DNA of 24,080 nt from CAYYNP01 sp964472545 (GCA_964472545.1 CAYYNP010000140.1:1-24080); one strand, 5' to 3'; positions 15,319 to 23,800 are shown, counted from the stretch's first letter. A program made the numbers and translations. The notes: generated by a model from the letters alone, not told the origin.

Positions 15319-15843
15319 ATGGCCACCGCCACCGAGGAAGCTCTCGCCACGTTCAACGTCGACCCCGCCGTTCTCGCCGCCCTGACCGACGCCGTCGAGG
15401 GCTGCCTGGCCATGTGCGACACGGAAGCCCGATGCGTGGGGATCTCGACCGTACCCACCCGCGACCCGGGCAACGTCACCGGGCTGATCGGCGTACACGG
15501 CGACGTCTCCGGGTTCGTCACCGTGAACATGGCCGAACTGGTTGCCACCTCCGCGGTCGGCGGGCTGCTGCAAGATCGATTCGAGAAGCTCACCAGCCAG
15601 GTGATCGACGGGGCCGGTGAGATGACCAACATCATCGCCGGCGGGATCAAGAAGGGGCTGGCCGGAACCCAATGGGGATTCAGGCACGTCACCGTCCCGT
15701 CGGTGATCGTCGGCCAGAACTACCAGATCGCCTACGTGGCCGGCCTGCAGTATCTCTCGGCCATCTTCGAGCAGAAGAACGACGAGGCCCTGCTGTTGGA
15801 CGATCGGCTGATCAAAGTGGCCATCTCACTGATCCGGCTGTAG
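15319..15843 (+). CDS. CheX-like chemotaxis phosphatase
   Basis: A 175-aa soluble protein of the CheC/CheX/FliY fold, which dephosphorylates CheY-P or a related receiver. The active-site helix is visible as GAGEMTNIIAGGIKKGL, with the E-x2-N pair at Glu101 and Asn104. Before it is the beta strand pair VTGLIGVHGDVSGFVTVNM, also typical. A second E-x2-N is not obvious, which fits the single-site CheX type rather than CheC. The ATG at 15319 has AGGAGGA just upstream; the open frame continues back to 14866 inside the Memo gene but that is a shadow. No chemotaxis genes flank it, so its receiver partner lies elsewhere. A transcriptional link with the Memo-like gene is possible but not shown. Confidence 0.88.
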   Translation: MATATEEALATFNVDPAVLAALTDAVEGCLAMCDTEARCVGISTVPTRDPGNVTGLIGVHGDVSGFVTVNMAELVATSAVGGLLQDRFEKLTSQVIDGAGEMTNIIAGGIKKGLAGTQWGFRHVTVPSVIVGQNYQIAYVAGLQYLSAIFEQKNDEALLLDDRLIKVAISLIRL

Positions 15844-15850
15844 ACGGCAG

Positions 15851-15965
15851 GGAGGAGGGAGAATTGAGAATTGCAAATTGAGAAGAAAAGCACGTACGCC
15901 AACACGCGCCGTGCTCAATCCCCAATTCTCAATTTACAATTTGCAATGGTCAATTTGCAATCCTC
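15851..15965. repeat. AT-rich inverted-repeat element, copy 1
   Basis: Strings of GAATTGAGAATTGCAAATTG (from 15861) face their complements (CAATTCTCAATTTACAATTT and similar, to 15965) across a GC-richer core (AGCACGTACGCCAACACG region). It stands out strongly from the GC-rich surroundings. The right end abuts the stop codon of the DUF4139 gene, with CAATCCTCC next to it. A homologous copy is at 17531-17655. Confidence 0.85.
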
Positions 15966-17483
15966 CTAAATAGGCTCGCGCCGCTTCTCCCCGTTCAGTT
16001 CCGGCCCCACCTTGCGGCGTTTGTAGGTGACCGAATAGGTCACCAGGCGTTTCTCGCCGGGCGTCAGATCGAGAAAGTACTTCACGTGGTTCGTGTCGAC
16101 GCGCTCGACCCGGCCGCCAACCTCGTGCAGATCGACGTACGCCCCGGCCTCGTTCGAGGTCCAGACCTTCGGCTCGCCGTCGCTTCCCCAGAGCACCACG
16201 TTGTCGTCGAAACGGCGTTCGATCTCCGTCTTCACGTCGGCCGGCTTGCCGGAGACGATCTCTTCCTCGTAGACGAACGTCTCGTCGTAGTCGATCAGGT
16301 CGTAGTACCAGACGTACGTGTTGTCCAGCCGCCGCTTGTACTGCCGGGCAACCACGTTGCTGATCCGCTGGTCTTTCAGCCGGCGGACGATCGTCAGGTC
16401 GCCGTCGCGGCCCACGTTCACCTCGACGCGGTCGCCGATCGGCACGTACTTGGTCGCTGTGCCGCCCACGTACGCGAGGTCCCGGTTGGCGTATTCCGAG
16501 AAGAGCCGCACGTTGCCGTCCGGCAGCGGCGAGAGCCCCAGGTTCTCCATCGCCGGCAAGTCTTTGTCGTCGCCCTGCTCGTCGGTCAGCTTGAGGTTCT
16601 TGAAGCGGTAGAACTTCGTAAACGCGGCGCCGCCGTCGCGGTCGGTGAGTTTGTAGAAACACTCCAGCGGCACCTCGGCCACGTCCATCGAAACCAGCCG
16701 CTTGGGCTGGCCGTGCTCGATGTCCTCACGGCCGTCGATCGTAAACAGAAAGTACTCGGAAAGGCCCTGCTTGACGACCTGCTTCGGCACGTCGGCAGGG
16801 TCTTCGTCCACGGGTGCGTCGGCCCCGGGCATCTCCAGGTCCTGGGCCTTCTTCATCCCCGAGAGGAACTTGCGCCGCATCTCGAGCCGCTCCCCGTCGT
16901 CCCGCTTGCCGTAGCCTTCCTGGCCCGGGGCCGGCCGTTGGGCCAGATCGGCGATCGGCTCGACCAGGTTGATCGTGCCCACCACCAGCCGGGTTTGGGC
17001 GTTGTCGTAGAGTTCGCCTGAGTTGTTCATCACACGGACGTAGCCGGTCAGATTCAGCTTGGTCTCGTCACCGTTGGCAATGCCCACGTAGTCGGCCTGC
17101 CAGGTGATGCCGCTGGTGAAGTAGCGGATTTCGACCGGCAGTTTGCCGTCGAGTTGGCTCTGGATGTTCCACTGCAAGGCGTCGTTGCGGCCGCTGGGAA
17201 AGGTCGTGTCGATCAGGTCGACCTGGTCTTGATGATCGAGAATGCGAAAGTCGATGCTGGTCGGATCAATCAGCGTATTGGCCCAGGTGAACTGGATCCG
17301 ATTCACGCCGCGCTTGACCGTCAACAGCCGATGCTCGCGGACCATCGTGATGTCGTCGGAGTTATAGATCGTGAGCTGCGTGGCCTCTCGGCGAGGAACG
17401 GTCACCAGATCGACCGCGGCGAAAGAGCCGGCCGACATGGCGGCGAGCAAGAGCAGGGCCAGGCAGAAGCGGAAGGCGGTCAT
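15966..17483 (-). CDS. Secreted DUF4139 protein, copy A
   Basis: Secreted or envelope protein of 505 aa with a Sec signal (TAFRFCLALLLLAAMSAGSFA, cleaved near residue 22). The body is a beta-rich DUF4139-type domain: DLVTVPRREATQLTIYNSDD, VREHRLLTVKRGVNRIQFTW, WQADYVGIANGDETKLNL, NNSGELYDNAQTRLVVGTIN, and a C-terminal half with NGNVRLFSEYANRDLAYVG-like and YVDLHEVGGRVERVDTNHVKYFL-like strands. The function of this domain is not established. The start at 17481-17483 is preceded by AAAGAG; the open frame extends to 17636 only because the AT-rich repeat happens to be open. It is a tandem paralogue of the gene upstream (17656-19167). The two agree over nearly the whole length, differing most in the loop at about residues 185-235. 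It is probably transcribed with copy B through the repeat element. Confidence 0.88.
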   Translation of the reverse strand: MTAFRFCLALLLLAAMSAGSFAAVDLVTVPRREATQLTIYNSDDITMVREHRLLTVKRGVNRIQFTWANTLIDPTSIDFRILDHQDQVDLIDTTFPSGRNDALQWNIQSQLDGKLPVEIRYFTSGITWQADYVGIANGDETKLNLTGYVRVMNNSGELYDNAQTRLVVGTINLVEPIADLAQRPAPGQEGYGKRDDGERLEMRRKFLSGMKKAQDLEMPGADAPVDEDPADVPKQVVKQGLSEYFLFTIDGREDIEHGQPKRLVSMDVAEVPLECFYKLTDRDGGAAFTKFYRFKNLKLTDEQGDDKDLPAMENLGLSPLPDGNVRLFSEYANRDLAYVGGTATKYVPIGDRVEVNVGRDGDLTIVRRLKDQRISNVVARQYKRRLDNTYVWYYDLIDYDETFVYEEEIVSGKPADVKTEIERRFDDNVVLWGSDGEPKVWTSNEAGAYVDLHEVGGRVERVDTNHVKYFLDLTPGEKRLVTYSVTYKRRKVGPELNGEKRREPI

Positions 17484-17530
17484 GGGCTGGACTCTTTTCG
17501 TTTTGGCTATGGGCCGCACCAAGGGCGGAA

Positions 17531-17655
17531 GATTGCAAATTGAGAATTGCAAATTGTAAATTGAAAAGTGAAGAGGGAAGCATGCACGCCGGCACGCTCG
17601 GTAATCAATCCTCAATTTGCAATTCTCAATTCTCAATTCTCAATTTACAATCCTC
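17531..17655. repeat. AT-rich inverted-repeat element, copy 2
   Basis: GATTGCAAATTGAGAATTGC (from 17531) and its relatives face CAATTTGCAATTCTCAATTC strings to 17655. The core (AGCATGCACGCCGGCACGCT) is clearly related to that of copy 1. The right end again stops exactly at a DUF4139 stop codon with CAATCCTCC. It lies between the two paralogues and would form a long hairpin in a common transcript. Confidence 0.85.
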
Positions 17656-19167
17656 CTAAATGGGCTGGTGCTTCTTCTCCTGATTCAACTCCGGCCCCAC
17701 CTTGCGGCGCTTGTACGTAACCGAATAGGTCACCAGCCGCTTCTGCCCCGGCTCGAAGTCCAAGAAGTACTTCACGTGGTTCTGATCGACCCGCTCCACT
17801 CGGCCTTCGATCTGGTGCAGGTCGACGTACGCCCCGGCCTCGTTCGAGGTCCAGTTCTCCGGCTGGCCTTCGCTTCCCCAAAGGGTCACGTCGGCGTCGA
17901 AGCGGCGTTCGATCTCGGTCTTCACGGCGGCCGGCTTCCCGGAGACGATCTCCTCTTCGTAGACGAACGTCTCGTCGTAGTCGATCAGGTCGTAATACAT
18001 CACGTAGGTGTTGTCGATCCGGCGGACGTACTGCCGGGCGACGACGTTGGTGATCTGCTGGTCCTTCAGTCGGCGGACGATCGTCACGTCCGCATCGTGG
18101 CCCACGTTGACCTCGACGCGGTCGCCAATGGGTACGTATTTGGTCGACGTGCCGCCCACGTAGGCCAGGTCCTTGTTGGCGTATTCCGAGAACAGCCGCA
18201 CGTTGCCGTCCGGCAGCGGCGAAAGCCCCAGGTTCTCCATCGCCGAGAGGTCCTTCTCGTTGCCCTCGTCGTCGAGCAGCTCGAGGTTCTTGAAGCGGTA
18301 GTACTTGGTGAACTGCGTGCCGCCGTCGCGATCGGTCAGTTTGTAGAAGCACTCCAACGGGACCTCGGCCACCTTCATCGAGACCAGCCGCTTGGGCTGC
18401 TTGTCTTCGATATCCTCGCGGCCCTCGATGCTGAAGAGGAAGTACTCGGAAAGCCCTTCCTTGACGACCTTCTTCGGTGCCGCCGGTTTCGTTGCCGGCG
18501 CGGACAGCCCGGGCATGGCGACTCCCTCCGCCGCGCGCACGCTCTCCTTGAACACCTCCTGGGCCTTCTCCCGCTCTTCTTCCGCCCAGCCCGCGTATCG
18601 GCCCGACGTGGGTGGTGGCTGCTGGGCCAACTGGGCGATCTTCTCGACCAGATTGATCGTACCCACCACCAGCCGGGTTTGGGCGTTGTCGTACAACTCG
18701 CCGGAGTTATTCAACACCCGCACGTAGCCGGTCAGGTTTAGCTTGGTTTCGTCTTCGTTGGCGATGCCCACGTAATCGGCCGTCCAGGAGATGCCGCTGG
18801 TGAAGTAGCGGATCTCGACCGGCAGCTTGCCGGCCGTCTGGCTGCTGACGTTCCATTGCAGGGCGTCGTTGCGGCCGGCGGGAAAGGTGGTGTCGATCAG
18901 ATCGACCTTGTCTTGATTCTCGAGGATGCGGAAGTCGATGCTGGTCGGGTCGATCAGCGTATTGGCCCAGGTGAACTGGATGCGGTTGATGCCCGGCTTG
19001 ACCGTCAACAGCCGATGCTCGCGGACCATCGTGATGTCTTCGGAATTGTAGATCGTGAGCTGCACCCCCTCGCGGCGGGGGATCGTGACCAGATCGACCG
19101 CGGCCAAGGCCGTTGTCGCAGGCAGGGCCAGCAGCAAGAGAGTGGCGGTGTAGGAGCGTCGAGACAT
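17656..19167 (-). CDS. Secreted DUF4139 protein, copy B
   Basis: A 503-aa paralogue of the next gene downstream, with the same layout: Sec signal (SRRSYTATLLLLALPATTALA), the strand set DLVTIPRREGVQLTIYNSED through VVGTINLVEKIAQLAQ, a variable loop at about 190-235 that here contains a Gly/Tyr/Glu-rich stretch and GLSAPATKPAAPKK, then the conserved C-terminal half ending RKVGPELNQEKKHQPI. The ATG at 19165-19167 has GAAGGT upstream. It is the first gene of the tandem pair, so a promoter should lie in the 181-bp gap to the divergent peptidase-like gene; I see no clear -35/-10 match there. The two copies could form a hetero-oligomer or have diverged roles. Confidence 0.88.
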   Translation of the reverse strand: MSRRSYTATLLLLALPATTALAAVDLVTIPRREGVQLTIYNSEDITMVREHRLLTVKPGINRIQFTWANTLIDPTSIDFRILENQDKVDLIDTTFPAGRNDALQWNVSSQTAGKLPVEIRYFTSGISWTADYVGIANEDETKLNLTGYVRVLNNSGELYDNAQTRLVVGTINLVEKIAQLAQQPPPTSGRYAGWAEEEREKAQEVFKESVRAAEGVAMPGLSAPATKPAAPKKVVKEGLSEYFLFSIEGREDIEDKQPKRLVSMKVAEVPLECFYKLTDRDGGTQFTKYYRFKNLELLDDEGNEKDLSAMENLGLSPLPDGNVRLFSEYANKDLAYVGGTSTKYVPIGDRVEVNVGHDADVTIVRRLKDQQITNVVARQYVRRIDNTYVMYYDLIDYDETFVYEEEIVSGKPAAVKTEIERRFDADVTLWGSEGQPENWTSNEAGAYVDLHQIEGRVERVDQNHVKYFLDFEPGQKRLVTYSVTYKRRKVGPELNQEKKHQPI

Positions 19168-19348
19168 GGCGAGACCTTCGTCTAGACCGAGCGTGTCGTG
19201 TTTCGGCAGGGTGCCGGGCGTGATACCATAGGATAGCGTATCCCCCGGGGTTACCCATCAGACGAGTCAACGTGGCAAGAAGTTTCCTCGCGGCGGTGGG
19301 GCAACCACGGACCGATGACACGCACGCTCTCAAAGAACGGAATAACTC

Positions 19349-20185
19349 ATGCTACGACAACAGGTTAGGATCTGTGTGGCACTGGCGGCGGCCGTGCTGC
19401 TTGGGCTCTTTGCGTACCCGGTGGCTTGGGCACAGGACGAGCGGAAGCTCGACATCCGCCCCAACGCAGATGCCGACTGGGGAGGCGCCAGTCTGCGCGA
19501 CATTGGCAAGGTGCTCGATTCGGCCGGCGGCGAGCTTTGGCGGCATTTCCCCAACCGCACGCTCGAGCCGATCCTAGTCGAACCGAAAGGCGGCCCGATC
19601 GTCCTCTATCGCCGAGGGCCGCAGGGCGAGTATCGCGTGCGGCTGAATACGGGCAGCACCTACTGGGCCCAATACGCCTTCCAGATCTCCCACGAACTCT
19701 GCCACATCCTCTGCAACTACCGCGAAGGCGGACGCAGCAACAAGTGGTTCGAAGAATCGCTCTGCGAGTTGGCCAGCCTGTTCGTCTTGCGGCGGATGTC
19801 GGAGAGTTGGAAGACCGACCCGCCATATCCCAACTGGCGCGGTTTCTCCTCGGCGCTGAGCGACTATGCGCAGAACCGCCTCGACGAGTGCCCCCTGCCC
19901 GACGGCACCACGCTGGCCGCATGGTATCGCGAACAGGCCGCGGAGCTTCGCAAGGACCCGTGTCAGCGGCCGAAGAACCGCGTCGTGGCCGGCGCGCTGC
20001 TGCCGCTGTTTGAGGAGGAGCCGGAGCATTGGGCGGCGGTCGCATACCTGAACGCGGCTCCCGCGGCGGAAGCAGACACGTTTCAGCAGTATTTGCAGAA
20101 GTGGCACCGACATACTCCGGCTCGGCACCAGGCGTTCGTGCGGAAGATCACCGGAGAGTTTGGGATCGAGTTGTCGGGAGAGTAG
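19349..20185 (+). CDS. Secreted HExxH metallopeptidase-like protein
   Basis: A 278-aa exported protein: Sec signal at residues 1-28 (ending YPVAWAQ), then a soluble body. It contains HELCH at 115-119 in the context FQISHELCHILCN, which fits a zinc-binding HExxH helix, followed 16-21 residues later by WFEESLCELAS, where Glu136 or Glu140 could be the third ligand as in gluzincins. The full family is not one I can name. The catalytic pair (His115, Glu116, His119) is intact, so proteolytic or similar hydrolytic activity is plausible but unproven. Five cysteines (118, 122, 139 and two later) could be paired. The ATG at 19349 has only a weak ribosome site (AACGGA). It is divergent from the DUF4139 pair. 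Confidence 0.75.
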   Translation: MLRQQVRICVALAAAVLLGLFAYPVAWAQDERKLDIRPNADADWGGASLRDIGKVLDSAGGELWRHFPNRTLEPILVEPKGGPIVLYRRGPQGEYRVRLNTGSTYWAQYAFQISHELCHILCNYREGGRSNKWFEESLCELASLFVLRRMSESWKTDPPYPNWRGFSSALSDYAQNRLDECPLPDGTTLAAWYREQAAELRKDPCQRPKNRVVAGALLPLFEEEPEHWAAVAYLNAAPAAEADTFQQYLQKWHRHTPARHQAFVRKITGEFGIELSGE

Positions 20186-20198
20186 ATGAGTAGGGAGT

Positions 20199-20283
20199 GG
20201 AAAAAGGGGACTGGCTCCGAGCCGCCGCACAAGCCCAACCTATGGTAGGACGCTGCCGGCTCGGTGCCTGTCCCCGTTCTTCC
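20199..20283. repeat. Imperfect inverted repeat after the HExxH gene
   Basis: GGAAAAAGGGGACTGGCTCC (20199-20218, continuing to 20226) pairs imperfectly with 20255-20283 across a 28-nt loop. The right end reads GTGCCTGTCCCCGTTCTTCC. It begins 14 nt after the stop, so it may end or protect the transcript. It is a different family from the other hairpins here. Confidence 0.75.
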
Positions 20284-20315
20284 ACGGTACCTGCGTGCCC
20301 TCCCGAACGTGATGC

Positions 20316-20344
20316 GGTGGTGAGTGGTGGGTGGTGAGTGAGGA
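20316..20344 (+). repeat. Short G/T-rich GGTGAGT tract
   Basis: GGTGGTGAGTGGTGGGTGGT and its continuation form a tract of degenerate GGTGAGT units about 45 nt before the fusion gene's start. It has strong purine/T strand asymmetry. Confidence 0.6.
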
Positions 20345-20386
20345 GTCGGGAGTGCGGAGGGCGTGTGAGTTGAAAGAGGGAATAGG

Positions 20387-23044
20387 ATGATGAGAGCTTT
20401 CTTGTGTGTTGTGGTTGTGGCGATGTTGGTGTTTGTTGCGGGTTTCGCTGCCGCGGCGGACGACCCGCAATGGGATGAGCAAAAGGGCGTCTGGCGCCAT
20501 TCGCTCAGCAGTGCGTTTCAGGCCGGCGCGAACGACGTCGAGGTCCTCTTGCCCGACGACTACGACGCCGAGCGACGCTACCGCGTGCTCTACGTGCTGC
20601 CGGTCGAGCCGGGCATTGGTGGGCGATACGGCGACGGCCTACAAGAGATCCGCAAGCTGGGCGCCCACAACCGCTACGACCTGATTTGCGTTACGCCGGC
20701 GTTCGCCGCCACGCCTTGGTACATGGACCACGCCGACGATCCGAAGCAGCGGCACGAACGGCACATGCTCGATGCCGTCGTTCCGCTGATCGACGCCCGT
20801 TACCCGACCGTCGCCACGCCCGAAGGCCGGCTACTGCTGGGGTTCAGCAAGTCGGGCTGGGGTGCGTTCACGCTGCTGCTGCGTCATCGCGACGTCGTCG
20901 GCTACGCCGCCTCGTGGGACGCCCCGCTGATGCTCCGCGAGCCCGACTGGCAGAACTTCGGGATCGCCCGGGCCGCCGGCACGGTGGAGAACTTCCGCCG
21001 CTACCAGCCACGGCGATTGCTGGCCGACAACGCCGAGCACTTCCGCGGCCGCCGTCCGCGCTTTGCCTTGTTGGGTCACAAGTCGTTCGGCCCCAACGGC
21101 AGCCCGGCCTACGCTGGCGAGAATGCCCATACGAAGGCTGCACACGCCCTGATGCAATCGCTCGACATCCCGCACGTCTACGACAACCACGTCCGCGTGC
21201 CACACACGTTTTCCGGCGGCTGGGTCGGGCCCACGGTCGACGCCCTGATGGCGGCGGCCGGACAGCCCGAGCGGTTCGACGTGGTGGTCGTCGGCGGCAC
21301 GCCGGGCGGCATCATGGCGGCCGTCGCGGCGGCCCGGGGGGGATGCTCGGTGGTGATCCTCGATCGCAATCGCCACGTCGGCGGCCTGCCCGCCAACGGG
21401 CTCGGGGCCACCGATATCCACACCCGCGGCGCCACGGCCGGGCTGTTTATGGAGTTCATCACGCGGGTGAAGAGGCACTACATCGACACCTACGGCGCGG
21501 ATTCCCCCCAAGTCCGCGACTGTTCCGATGGCTATCGCTTCGAGCCGGCCGTGGCCGAGCGGATCTTCGGCGAGATGCTGGCCGAGCATCGCGGCCGGAT
21601 CGCCGTACGCATGCTGCGGCAGTTCGATGCGGTGAAGGAGAACGTCGTGCTCCGCGACGGTGCCGTGGCCGAAATCGCCGTGACCAACCGCCGACGCCCC
21701 ACGGCCGCCGAACGCTACGCCGGTAAGGTCTTCATCGACGCCACCTACGAAGGCGATCTGGCCGCGGCAGCCGGCGCCCCGTTTCGCCTCGGCCGCGAGG
21801 GCCACGACGAATATCGCGAGCCGATGGCCGGGCGGATCTACACCGGTTGGGGCACGACCCGCCTGGGTCCCGGCTCGACCGGCGAGGCGGACGAGGCGGT
21901 GCAGGCCTACAACTACCGGCTCTGTTTGACCAAGGACCCGCGGATCCGCGTCGCGATCCCCAAGCCGGACGACTACGACCGTGAAGAGTTCGCCTCGCTG
22001 GTCGACGATATCAAGCTCGATCGCACGACCGGGCCGCATCGCAGCGAGAAGGATTTTGACGGCATCGGCCGGGTGGTGAACATGGTCGCGCTGCCCAACG
22101 GCAAGGTCGACGCCAACAACCAGCACCTCGCCTTCCTGGCCACCGACCTGCCCGAGGAGAATTGGCCCTGGCCGACCGCCGATTGGGCCTGGCGCGACCG
22201 CTACGCCGCCCTGCTCCGCAGCTACACCCTCGGGCTGCTCTGGTTCGTGCAAAACGACCCCGCGCTGCCGGAGGAGTTTCGGCGTCGGGCGTCGGCGTGG
22301 GGATTGGCCGGAGACGAATACACCGACAACGGCCACTTCCCACGACAGGTTTACGTCCGTGAAGGGCGGCGGATCGAGGGCGAGCATCTCTTCACGGCCC
22401 ACGACGCCCTGGCGGCCCGCGGCAGTGTGCGGCCTCCCGTGTATGCCGACAGCATCACGTCGAGCCACTACTACCTCGACTCCCACGCCTGCCAGAAGCG
22501 CGAGCCGAATCGCGTACACCTCGACGGCTTCTTCAGCTACCCGACCAAGCCGTACACCGTGCCGTACGGCGTGATCGTGCCCAATCGCGTCGAAGGGCTG
22601 CTCACGCCGGTGCCGGTCTCCGGCACACACGTCGGCTTCAGCACGCTGCGGATGGAACCCTGCTGGATGGCCCTGGGCCAGGCCGCCGGTGTGGCCGCCG
22701 CGCTTTCGGTACGCACGGAGACACCGCCGCGCAAGCTCGACGTCTCGACCATCCAACGCGAGCTGCTCCGCCAACGCGCCATGCTGATCTACTTTCAAGA
22801 CATCGCCCCCGGCGACCCGCATTACGAAGCAGTGCAGTTATTCGGCTTGCGGGGGCTCCTCGGCGGCGACGCGTGGAAGGCCCGGCTAGACGAACCCGTC
22901 AGCGCTGCCGACGCGACCGCGTGGATTCGCGGCGCGAGCGTCGAGAGGCCATCATCCTACACCCCCGGCACGTCCACCCGCGGGGAGTTGCTCGACGCGT
23001 TGTTTCAGGCGGTGCGCGAACGGTCGACTGAGCCGACGTCGTAG
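20387..23044 (+). CDS. Secreted esterase-like / FAD-dependent oxidoreductase fusion
   Basis: One uninterrupted 885-aa frame joining two unrelated enzymes. A Sec signal (residues 1-23) leads into an alpha/beta-hydrolase domain of the esterase/enterochelin-esterase type (about 25-290): VEVLLPDDYD, VLYVLPVEPG, the nucleophile elbow GFSKSG with Ser154, and a candidate catalytic His in VPHTFSGGW. The second domain (about 297-885) is a FAD-dependent oxidoreductase of the PF12831 type: FDVVVVGGTPGGIMAAVAAA (from 297), GGLPANGLGATDIHTRG, FIDATYEGDLAAAAG, and the late STLRMEPCWMALGQAAGVAAA. The C-terminal tail (HYEAVQLFGLRGLLGG) is typical for that group. Start ATG at 20387 (or 20390) has AGGA-type site. 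Each half is full-length; the linker is short. A stop or frameshift between two genes is not seen. The substrate is unknown; a secreted carbohydrate or ester route is a guess. Confidence 0.88.
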   Translation: MMRAFLCVVVVAMLVFVAGFAAAADDPQWDEQKGVWRHSLSSAFQAGANDVEVLLPDDYDAERRYRVLYVLPVEPGIGGRYGDGLQEIRKLGAHNRYDLICVTPAFAATPWYMDHADDPKQRHERHMLDAVVPLIDARYPTVATPEGRLLLGFSKSGWGAFTLLLRHRDVVGYAASWDAPLMLREPDWQNFGIARAAGTVENFRRYQPRRLLADNAEHFRGRRPRFALLGHKSFGPNGSPAYAGENAHTKAAHALMQSLDIPHVYDNHVRVPHTFSGGWVGPTVDALMAAAGQPERFDVVVVGGTPGGIMAAVAAARGGCSVVILDRNRHVGGLPANGLGATDIHTRGATAGLFMEFITRVKRHYIDTYGADSPQVRDCSDGYRFEPAVAERIFGEMLAEHRGRIAVRMLRQFDAVKENVVLRDGAVAEIAVTNRRRPTAAERYAGKVFIDATYEGDLAAAAGAPFRLGREGHDEYREPMAGRIYTGWGTTRLGPGSTGEADEAVQAYNYRLCLTKDPRIRVAIPKPDDYDREEFASLVDDIKLDRTTGPHRSEKDFDGIGRVVNMVALPNGKVDANNQHLAFLATDLPEENWPWPTADWAWRDRYAALLRSYTLGLLWFVQNDPALPEEFRRRASAWGLAGDEYTDNGHFPRQVYVREGRRIEGEHLFTAHDALAARGSVRPPVYADSITSSHYYLDSHACQKREPNRVHLDGFFSYPTKPYTVPYGVIVPNRVEGLLTPVPVSGTHVGFSTLRMEPCWMALGQAAGVAAALSVRTETPPRKLDVSTIQRELLRQRAMLIYFQDIAPGDPHYEAVQLFGLRGLLGGDAWKARLDEPVSAADATAWIRGASVERPSSYTPGTSTRGELLDALFQAVRERSTEPTS

Positions 23045-23488
23045 CCCCGGCCTGCACAAACGCGGCCGATCGGAGAGGCGATCAGCGTCCGGCTCGGGAG
23101 GCCGCTCGAGAGTAAGCCTTCGCCGAACCCGTCAAGAGCCGTTCGTAGTGACCACTTTCATGCGGTCTTTCGCGGCAACCCGCAAGAAGTCTCGGGAACT
23201 GCGACTATCCCGGCTGTCGGCTGCGGCGATAATGTCGGAGCACATGGCGTTCTGACGGGACGCGCGGCGCACGGAGGCGCGATGGCGGTGAGAGTTTCGG
23301 ATGCTCTCGGCCCGGGAGCGTCAGCGCGGCAGCCGGCCGCCGGGCAGGAGGCCATGAAGGCGGCGGCTGGCCGGTGTGAAAATGCAACGACAAGAAGGTC
23401 GGCGCAAGCGAGAAGCGGCCTTGACGGTATCGGCCCGCGCGGTGGAAACCGAGCCCAGGTCGAGGCATTGGAGACCACGGATGTGCTC

Positions 23489-23510
23489 CGGCCGGCAAGG
23501 CCGCTTTTCT
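23489..23510 (+). terminator. Weak intrinsic-terminator-like hairpin
   Basis: A 5-bp stem (CGGCC/GGCCG, loop GGCAA) is followed after one base by TTTTCT. The stem is short. No gene ends just before it, so it may end an unannotated RNA. Confidence 0.3.
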
Positions 23511-23568
23511 ATCTTAATGCACCGGCCCGGGCACCCATCCGTCGGCGGGTTAGGGCGCGAGACTGCGC

Positions 23569-23588
23569 CATCGGCCGCTTGGCCGATG
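23569..23588. repeat. Perfect 8-bp hairpin with GCTT loop
   Basis: CATCGGCC pairs with GGCCGATG around the tetraloop GCTT. It lies in the same unexplained spacer as the T-run hairpin 60 nt upstream. Confidence 0.6.
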
Positions 23589-23771
23589 CAGCGACCTCCC
23601 CAACAATCGTCGGTAGCGCGCAGCATACGGTTCGCCAACGCATTTTCCGCATCAACGCCACAAAATGGCCGCGCCGCTGGGAGAAAGTGGCCGGTCCAGC
23701 CGCGGGTCTGCACGAAGGCCAAAGACGTGGCCCAGGTCGACTACGAAAGCCTGGCAAGGTAGTACGGTTGA

Positions 23772-23800
23772 TTGCGGCCCCCTCTGCGTTGCGGTAGAAT
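23772..23800 (+). promoter_or_regulatory. Promoter with flanking dyad before the last gene
   Basis: TTGCGG (23772-23777), a 17-bp spacer and TAGAAT (23795-23800) precede the 73-aa gene by 50 bp. CCTCTGC (23781-23787) and GCAGAGG (23810-23816) form an inverted repeat around the -10 box, with TGCGT/ACGCA inside, so a repressor site is conceivable. Confidence 0.4.

Noticed and set aside
17484..17636. N-terminal extension of DUF4139 copy A
   Set aside because: It is the translation of the AT-rich repeat element; the signal peptide begins at 17483.
15851..17655. CRISPR-like array from the AT-rich repeats
   Set aside because: Units are directly abutting and degenerate, with no spaced unique sequence and no cas gene.
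20831..22822. 663-codon minus-strand frame opposite the fusion gene
   Set aside because: Shadow frame; the plus strand has clear hydrolase and FAD motifs.
23321..23722. 133-codon minus-strand frame in the right-hand spacer
   Set aside because: No family features or start site; composition looks like a chance frame.
23282..23797. 171-codon plus-strand frame in the right-hand spacer
   Set aside because: No ribosome site, overlaps another frame on the opposite strand, and contains the hairpins and the promoter of the next gene.
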